From positions 82,901 through 146,900 of the forward strand of contig NZ_MTQP01000048.1 in assembly GCF_001984175.1 (NCBI RefSeq): a DNA stretch of 64,000 nt, read 5' to 3'. The stretch is from Saccharothrix sp. ALI-22-I (GTDB lineage: Bacteria; Actinomycetota; Actinomycetes; Mycobacteriales; Pseudonocardiaceae). This document shows, one piece after another, positions 61,101-64,000 of the stretch. Positions within the stretch are counted from its first letter, which is position 1. Each line of letters opens with the position of its first letter. Below the pieces are notes generated by a model. It ran no database searches. It worked only from the letters and a program-made list of their open reading frames with translations, and was not told where the DNA came from. The position numbers were made by a program, and so were the translations under genes.

Positions 61101-62714
61101 GCCGTCCTGGGCGTGAACACCGATCCGGTAGCCACCCGAGCCGCGGATCTCGACAGGCGAGCCGCTCTCGTCGTAGTCGAAGTCGATCCGGTTGCCGTTG
61201 CGGTCCGTGATGGCGCATATCTGCCGCGTTCCAGTGCCGCCGGGAAAATGCAGAATGCGCCCCTTGTCCAGTTGGGCGACGGTGTAGTGCCCGCTTTCGG
61301 TGCGCATGAGCGGCCACCGTGGGCCATTATCGGCGAACACCTCGCCGCCGACGGACCGCGGGTGCGGGTAAATCAGCCGAACTCCGGTGGAATCGGCGAA
61401 ATAGACGGCGTCGTCCTCGACCTCGATACGTTGATCGAGCGTGGAAGCCCAGGATCGACCGAAGAACCGGCCGACACGGTACGACGAGAAGTGGGCCCGC
61501 TCAACCACCAGTGGAAGGACGCCCGCCAGTTCGACGTCGGTCTGGTCCATGAACATCTGGCCGGTTGCCAGGTCGACGGGGTCACCGGAGCCGGGAACGC
61601 AACCCTGCTCGCGCGAGTCGGTCTTCGGGTCTCCCCCGTTCTCCTTCATCGAAGGATTGGCCGGGTCTTTCTTCGGGCTGGTGGAGGTGCCGTCTGGGGA
61701 TTTCGAGCCGGTCGAAGGGCTCGAAGTCGATGGTGAGGTTCCGCTCGGCGCCGAATCGGGACTCGTGGTCGTACCTGATGGCGTGGTCGTTCCGGAGGGC
61801 GAGGTGATCCCCGACGGCGATGTGGTGCCCGAGGGCGAGGTCGTGCCGGAGGGGGATGTGGTGCCCGACGGGGAAGTGGTGCCGTCGGGTCCTTTGACGG
61901 TGGGTGCGTCCGGCGCGCTCGGTGCGTTCGACGGGCTGGTGGTTCCGGGGCTGCTGGGGCTGTCGGTCTTGCGGCCGAGTTTGGCCAGCTTCTGCATGAT
62001 CTCGCCGAGCTTGTCCAGGACCTTGCGGATGCGCGGGGTGACGTTGCCGATGGTCTTGACGAGTTTGCGGACCAGGTCGGCGATCCGGTTGCAGACCTTG
62101 GCGATGGTCGAGGTGGCCTGGGCCACGATCAGCGGCGTGGCCAGGCCCAGGGTGGCCACCGCCTCCAACGCCCAGGTGATCAGTTTGCCGACGACCTCGG
62201 CGACCAGGTCGCGGATGATCTCGCGGACCGCGGCGACGACCTCGCCCATGATCATCACGCCGGCACCGACACCGTCGGCCAGCGTGCCCGCCCCAGCGAT
62301 GGCGTCCGCGGTCTGCGCGGCGTGCCCGCGGTAGGTGTCGGCGGCCTGCCCCTGCCAGCTCGGCGCGTCCTGGCCGGCCAGTTCCTCGGCGATCCGGCCG
62401 ACCTCAGCGGCGACGTTGCCCCAGGTCTCGCTGAACGAGCGGATCACCGGCGGGTCCCCGGCGAACCAGTCCAGCGCCTCCTTGAGCGGCTGCACGTGCT
62501 CGATCAGCCACGACACCCCGTAAGAGGCGACGGTGCCGATGGGGTCGATCACCATCGACAGCACTTCCAGGCCGACGCCGACACCACCCAGCCCGGCCGC
62601 GACCCAGCTGCCGTCGGAGATGCCCTGCGCCAGATCGCCCGCGGACTCGGCGATACCGATGCCGGTGACCGCCGTCGTGTCGCTCTGCGCGGTGGCGACC
62701 AGGGGATTGTTCAC
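58197..62714 (-). CDS. RHS/YD-repeat polymorphic toxin with papain-like C-terminal tip
   Basis: The protein has 1505 residues from GTG 62714, which overlaps the ESX-target stop (GTGA). Residues 1-250 are a helical ESX/WXG-like region with hydrophobic stretches. A linker of repeated PSGTTS units (about 280-350; DNA near 61770-61890) follows, then DPVDLATGQMFMDQTDVELAG, the usual start of the RHS cage. About twenty YD repeats lead to RYYDPGTARYQSPDPLGL and DPYGL, where the tip begins. The last 110 residues hold DCREVADQIQRSL, HHYAVVHEGRVYDAF: the Cys, His and Asp order of papain-fold toxins. Probably exported by a type VII (ESX) system and delivered to competitors. The adjacent small gene is the likely antidote. 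Confidence 0.85.
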   Translation of the reverse strand: MNNPLVATAQSDTTAVTGIGIAESAGDLAQGISDGSWVAAGLGGVGVGLEVLSMVIDPIGTVASYGVSWLIEHVQPLKEALDWFAGDPPVIRSFSETWGNVAAEVGRIAEELAGQDAPSWQGQAADTYRGHAAQTADAIAGAGTLADGVGAGVMIMGEVVAAVREIIRDLVAEVVGKLITWALEAVATLGLATPLIVAQATSTIAKVCNRIADLVRKLVKTIGNVTPRIRKVLDKLGEIMQKLAKLGRKTDSPSSPGTTSPSNAPSAPDAPTVKGPDGTTSPSGTTSPSGTTSPSGTTSPSGITSPSGTTTPSGTTTSPDSAPSGTSPSTSSPSTGSKSPDGTSTSPKKDPANPSMKENGGDPKTDSREQGCVPGSGDPVDLATGQMFMDQTDVELAGVLPLVVERAHFSSYRVGRFFGRSWASTLDQRIEVEDDAVYFADSTGVRLIYPHPRSVGGEVFADNGPRWPLMRTESGHYTVAQLDKGRILHFPGGTGTRQICAITDRNGNRIDFDYDESGSPVEIRGSGGYRIGVHAQDGLITKLVLRAVKGDIPLVGYRYNDRRQLVAVTNSSDRSFEFEYDHAGRVVRWVDRSGEWYQYDYDVDGRVVSSQGSGGALTGTWDYDIRQRVTTYTNSLGNVTKYYLNEAHQVVRQIDPLGRETLQEWDPYDRLLVRTDPLGRATRYSYDDLGNQTGVVRPDGSRSSAEYNSLGLPRVVVDPDGAVWRHEYDERGNLVAVTDPSGATTRAEYNATGSPSKVVDALGNTRLIRCNAAGLPVEVIDSMEAVTRYDYDQFGRVAAITDPLGQVVRFGWTVEGKLLWRTLPGGAKESWSYDAEGNHVEHVDAVGQVTRTETTHFSLPLAQTNPLGARIEFRYDTEMRLSEVVNPDGKVWRYERDPLGNLIREVDFNGREVRYAYDEAGQPISRTNGIGQTVTSRFDVLGNLVEKRTSDGSVSTFEYDPAGRIVRAVNAHAEVTFRRDPLGRVVEDRVNGRAVTSSYDALGNRVRRTTGTGLESSWEYDRRGLPKRLTTADHTLSFDYDAAGHEIERRFGRNVVFAQSWEVGYRLSSQTVSQLVRMPHQSESHQARVVSHRRYHYRRDGYVTSVEDSMGTRHFDLNATGQITTVRGNGWNEQYRYDASNNVIFADGPAGDPDDRGARQYRGTLVQTAGNTRYQHDGQGRVVSRQRKRPSSKPDAWHYTWDAEDQLIGVVTPDATRWRYLYDALGRRMTKQRLAPSGDEVVERIDFVWDGTTIAEQIHNDYRSISWDWKPGTLRALVQVERHAFRDAPETWIDQQFYSIITDVVGAPSELVDADGNIPWRAQTTVWGEALQRVTGHTGTPLRFPGQYHDPETGLSYNLFRYYDPGTARYQSPDPLGLSPSPNHHAYVPNPVHWIDPYGLSSTCPQHDVPGLPRSQDQISDGPGDCREVADQIQRSLGGGEIHHITPQAPYPLLGPYQGQYNRWDHHYAVVHEGRVYDAFTPRNGLPIDEYKAQFEYSDVIDFGF

Positions 62715-63019
62715 GTGTTCATCCCGTCGAAGCGGGCGGACTCACCGGACTCCTGCTCGTCGTAGGCGCGGGACGTCTCACGCAGCTTCGCCGCGTTGTC
62801 CGACACCGTCTCCGCCGCCTTGGCCAGCGCGTCCACCCCCATGTCCTCGAACGGCTGCAACAACATCGCGAACGGCTGGCACACCACCCCGTAGGCGGAG
62901 TCGTTCATCGCCACCGTCCGCGCCGCGTCCGCCGCCGCGCGCAACCTGTCCGCCAGACCCTCCACCCGACCCGCCAACGCGCCGATCTCACCGGTCAGCG
63001 CCTCGTATCCACCAGCCAT
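62711..63019 (-). CDS. ESX/type VII secretion target, WXG100-like
   Basis: The protein has 102 residues, all helical (MAGGYEALTGEIGALAGRVE, then DRLRAAADAARTVA), and ends with a Tyr-x3-Glu-like tail (RAYDEQESGE), as in ESX-1 secretion-associated (DUF2580-type) proteins. It overlaps the RHS gene start by four bases and starts four bases after the YbaB-like gene. It probably pairs with the RHS N-terminus for export. Confidence 0.8.
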   Translation of the reverse strand: MAGGYEALTGEIGALAGRVEGLADRLRAAADAARTVAMNDSAYGVVCQPFAMLLQPFEDMGVDALAKAAETVSDNAAKLRETSRAYDEQESGESARFDGMNT

Positions 63020-63023
63020 CAGG

Positions 63024-63470
63024 TCACCTCAGGTAGCCGTCGTCGCTGAAATCGCCGTCATCGTCCCCGCGCCGGCGGGGCCGCGCGGCGGGCGGCGCGT
63101 CCGGTTCGGCCCGCGGGAAGTTCCGCTCGGCGACCGCGACGATGTGCCGACCGGACTCGGTGTCACCGACGGTGTCGCCCACGATCCGCGCCAGTTCCCC
63201 CGGGTAGCCGGCCTGCGCCTTGCGCATCGCCTCCATCACCGCCGCCGCGATCTGCTCCGGCCGCAACCGGCCCACCTCCGCGGTCATCGTCACCGCGCTG
63301 GGAATCCCGTTGGCCCCCACGGTGACGCTCACCGCGCCACCCGCCGCCGACGCGGTGATCGAGATCCGCTCGACCTCCTGCCGCATCGACGCATACCGGG
63401 CCGCCTTCTCCTCGGCATTGCGCTCCCAGTTGTCCACCAAGTTCTGCACATGGGCCAGCGGATCGGTCAT
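63024..63470 (-). CDS. YbaB/EbfC-family protein
   Basis: The protein has 148 residues from ATG 63470. MTDPLAHVQNLVDNWERNAE forms the first helix, VSVTVGANGIPSAVTMTAEV the beta-hairpin core and RPEQIAAAVMEAMRKAQAGY the last helix of the YbaB fold. An acidic/basic Pro-rich tail follows. In actinobacteria, YbaB-like proteins are commonly the first gene of ESX-target/RHS operons, as here. DNA binding is known for some members; here a secretion-accessory role is possible. Confidence 0.8.
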   Translation of the reverse strand: MTDPLAHVQNLVDNWERNAEEKAARYASMRQEVERISITASAAGGAVSVTVGANGIPSAVTMTAEVGRLRPEQIAAAVMEAMRKAQAGYPGELARIVGDTVGDTESGRHIVAVAERNFPRAEPDAPPAARPRRRGDDDGDFSDDGYLR

Positions 63471-63766
63471 CGGCTCCCCCTCCGGTGACGTAGAGATCGG
63501 GCCAAGCTACTACGTATGGGACGAGGTCTTGGCGGTGTGTTCCCAAGATGCCCGGTTCGGCTCAACCGGTTGCCCCAGACCGGTGTACTAGCCGTTAGGT
63601 CTGTCGCGTGCGGTGAGCAGGCGCCGACGCAAATCTGCGGCTCCGGTCACTTGAGGACTTGACGGCGAGGAGGAGCGTACGAAGGAGAGTTCGTTGTGCT
63701 GCAACGGAGTTCGCCTGCTTCGAACTGCGTTCAGCTCGACGCGAGTGTGCGCTTGGTGATCTCTGG
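63471..63766. promoter_or_regulatory. upstream region of the toxin operon
   Basis: This is the 300 bases before the YbaB-like gene. Frames are short and without domains. The AT-richer stretch agctactacgtatggg near 63505 could belong to the promoter. The end of the next minus-strand gene lies at 63767. Confidence 0.35.
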
Positions 63767-64000
63767 TCAGCGGCGGCCGGTGGCCAGGATGACGAGGAAC
63801 TGGCCGCCGCCCGCCTCGATGTCGGCGGTCACCGGCAGCCCGGGTACCAGTCGGGAGAACCGGTCCACCAGCCAATCCGCCGCCTCTCGGGCGTCCTGTT
63901 CGGTCGGACAACGGGCCACCATCTCGCGGCCCCCCTTGCGCTCCAGCCTCCCGGCAACGGTGATCAGCGGCGCGGGTTCGACCACGTGCAGGCGGTCCGG
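63767..64000 (-). CDS. 3' end of an unrecognised gene (truncated by window edge)
   Basis: The frame is open to base 64000 (it begins PDRLHVVEPAPLITVAGRLE) and ends IEAGGGQFLVILATGRR. The visible 77 residues include TEQDAREAADWLVDRFSRLV. The internal GTG at 63985 is not necessarily the start. No family recognised. Confidence 0.45.
   Translation of the reverse strand, partial: PDRLHVVEPAPLITVAGRLERKGGREMVARCPTEQDAREAADWLVDRFSRLVPGLPVTADIEAGGGQFLVILATGRR

Noticed and set aside
59799..61736. 645-codon open frame on the + strand
   Set aside because: Antisense to the RHS gene; the YD repeats on the minus strand are unmistakable.
61770..61890. CRISPR-like or minisatellite array
   Set aside because: The short repeats are in-frame codons of the PSGTTS linker of the RHS protein. 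No CRISPR array, rRNA or riboswitch was seen in the window.

Overview
The window is high-GC, with GTG/TTG starts and frequent 4-base stop/start overlaps. It carries an ESX-type secretion target, an RHS toxin, a StrR-type antibiotic regulator, FkbM and MbtH domains, and many transposase remnants. This suggests a filamentous actinomycete, most likely of the Pseudonocardiales (Saccharothrix/Lentzea/Actinosynnema type). The family assignment is inference.

Layout. (1) 1-6179: the end of a Ski2/Hel308-like helicase and a giant protein joining an APH-type kinase fold, a NACHT-like NTPase with a degenerate P-loop and a long helical C-terminus; this looks like a conflict or defence locus. (2) 6394-20852: a 14.4-kb island between two directly repeated copies of the 3' half of a tRNA-Pro(GGG) gene plus its terminator. 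It holds IS elements, a truncated replication/HTH gene typical of actinomycete integrative elements, and a secreted polysaccharide-degradation set (GH43 and GH27 enzymes and a CE1-type esterase, all with ricin-B modules, plus an AA10 remnant). (3) 20853-27600: small hypothetical genes, a PIG-L deacetylase with a frameshift, a decayed IS, a CrtI-like oxidoreductase and a fragment of a second StrR-type regulator.

(4) 27622-52921: a biosynthetic cluster bracketed by remnants of one IS family. A StrR-type activator precedes a P450, an MbtH-A-PCP protein and a thioesterase-like hydrolase, a set of the kind that makes a beta-hydroxylated, carrier-bound amino acid. A divergent NRPS is arranged A(interrupted by a methyltransferase)-T-C-A-T. 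An MFS exporter follows, then the operon C-PCP, HisRS-like protein, ATP-grasp ligase, methyltransferase and MccF-like S66 peptidase. Next come an FkbM methyltransferase, an HTTM-type membrane protein translationally coupled to an AsnRS-like protein without anticodon domain, a possible caspase/CHAT-like zinc-ribbon protein, and a second HisRS. Two HisRS paralogues plus an MccF-type immunity peptidase suggest that the product attacks aminoacyl-tRNA synthetase function, perhaps HisRS itself. This is the most interesting part of the window.

(5) 53060-57650: IS remnants, a LacI regulator and a broken SnoaL-like lipoprotein. (6) 57814-63470: a polymorphic toxin operon (YbaB-like protein, ESX target, 1505-residue RHS protein with a papain-like tip, probable immunity protein). 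A truncated gene reaches the right edge.
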